Positions 32,213-32,277 of a DNA stretch of 32,277 nt are shown here, one piece after another; positions within the stretch are counted from its first letter, which is position 1, and each line of letters opens with the position of its first letter. A program made the position numbers and the translations under genes. The notes beneath the pieces are model-generated. The model had not been told where the DNA came from and made no database searches. It worked only from the letters and a program-made list of their open reading frames with translations. Origin of the DNA: Bacteroidales bacterium. Lineage in GTDB: Bacteria; Bacteroidota; Bacteroidia; Bacteroidales; P3. Location: NCBI GenBank assembly GCA_024400505.1, contig JAKSMP010000027.1, positions 1 to 32,277 of the forward strand, written 5' to 3'.

Positions 32213-32277
32213 ATAAATTTCACCCTATCCCACAGAAATTTTCACCCCTACCCAAAAATACTTTTTACCCCTACCCA
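32213..32277 (-). repeat. Second 23-bp G-rich repeat array, inverted and cut by the window edge
   Basis: On the minus strand three units carry TGGGTAGGGGTAAAAAG, TTTTGGGTAGGGGTGAAAA and TGTGGGATAGGGTGAAA. The CCCA ends fall at 32277, 32254 and 32232, a spacing of 23 and 22 bp. This is the same unit as in the 11.02-11.11 kb array, in opposite orientation. The array reaches the last base of the window and probably continues. Confidence 0.9.

Overview
The window looks like chromosomal DNA from a member of the Bacteroidales (Bacteroidota). Four things point that way. Several genes are preceded by the TAnnTTTG -7 box typical of this phylum. Purine-rich Shine-Dalgarno sequences are mostly missing. 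There are many SPII lipoproteins and PorT/DUF5723-type outer-membrane proteins of unknown function. The housekeeping set (gap, pruA, sufB, der, cca, miaA, meaB, hemW, anmK) is typical of gut Bacteroidales. The species cannot be named from the sequence alone.

Layout. 1-1.6 kb: the end of a probable outer-membrane protein, a 38-residue membrane peptide on the minus strand, and a Gln/Ala-rich lipoprotein. 1.7-8.8 kb: a long minus-strand run, read right to left as GT51 glycosyltransferase-like (divergent), GT51 glycosyltransferase, XerD-like recombinase, DUF445, T7-lysozyme-like amidase, an MsrA-fRMsr fusion, sufB and a TrmH-family methyltransferase. Many of these genes overlap by a few bases, so they are probably co-transcribed in blocks. 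8.9-10.9 kb: gap and a BtuF-like lipoprotein on the plus strand. 11.2-15.0 kb: an S41 protease lipoprotein, a beta-barrel protein and pruA on the minus strand. 15.2-17.2 kb: small lipoproteins, one with a META domain, and a secreted esterase. 17.3-25.1 kb: one tight plus-strand operon of lipoprotein, DUF5723, der, MORN lipoprotein, cca, miaA and FN3-like lipoprotein. It mixes envelope proteins with ribosome and tRNA maturation. 25.2 kb: tRNA-Met(CAU), minus strand. 25.4-28.0 kb: meaB, a small secreted helical protein and hemW. 28.0-31.5 kb: anmK, an SGNH-like protein and an MBOAT acyltransferase, a coupled minus-strand unit that fits cell-wall or glycan O-acylation together with peptidoglycan recycling.

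The most unusual DNA is non-coding. A 23-bp G-rich direct repeat (core TGGGTAGGGGTAAAA) forms a four-copy array at 11.02-11.11 kb. The same unit recurs in inverted orientation at the right edge of the window, where the array is cut off. From 31.49 to 32.18 kb there is a gene-free composite region. It holds two perfect hairpins, a nested hairpin, three CTCCTAGG motifs, a 20-copy array in which CGAAG recurs every 11 bp (the first two steps are 10 bp), and four ACTTGTCAA-type elements arranged as inverted repeats. All reading frames of the 11-bp array tend to stay open because of its composition, so the ORFs over it are not evidence for a protein.
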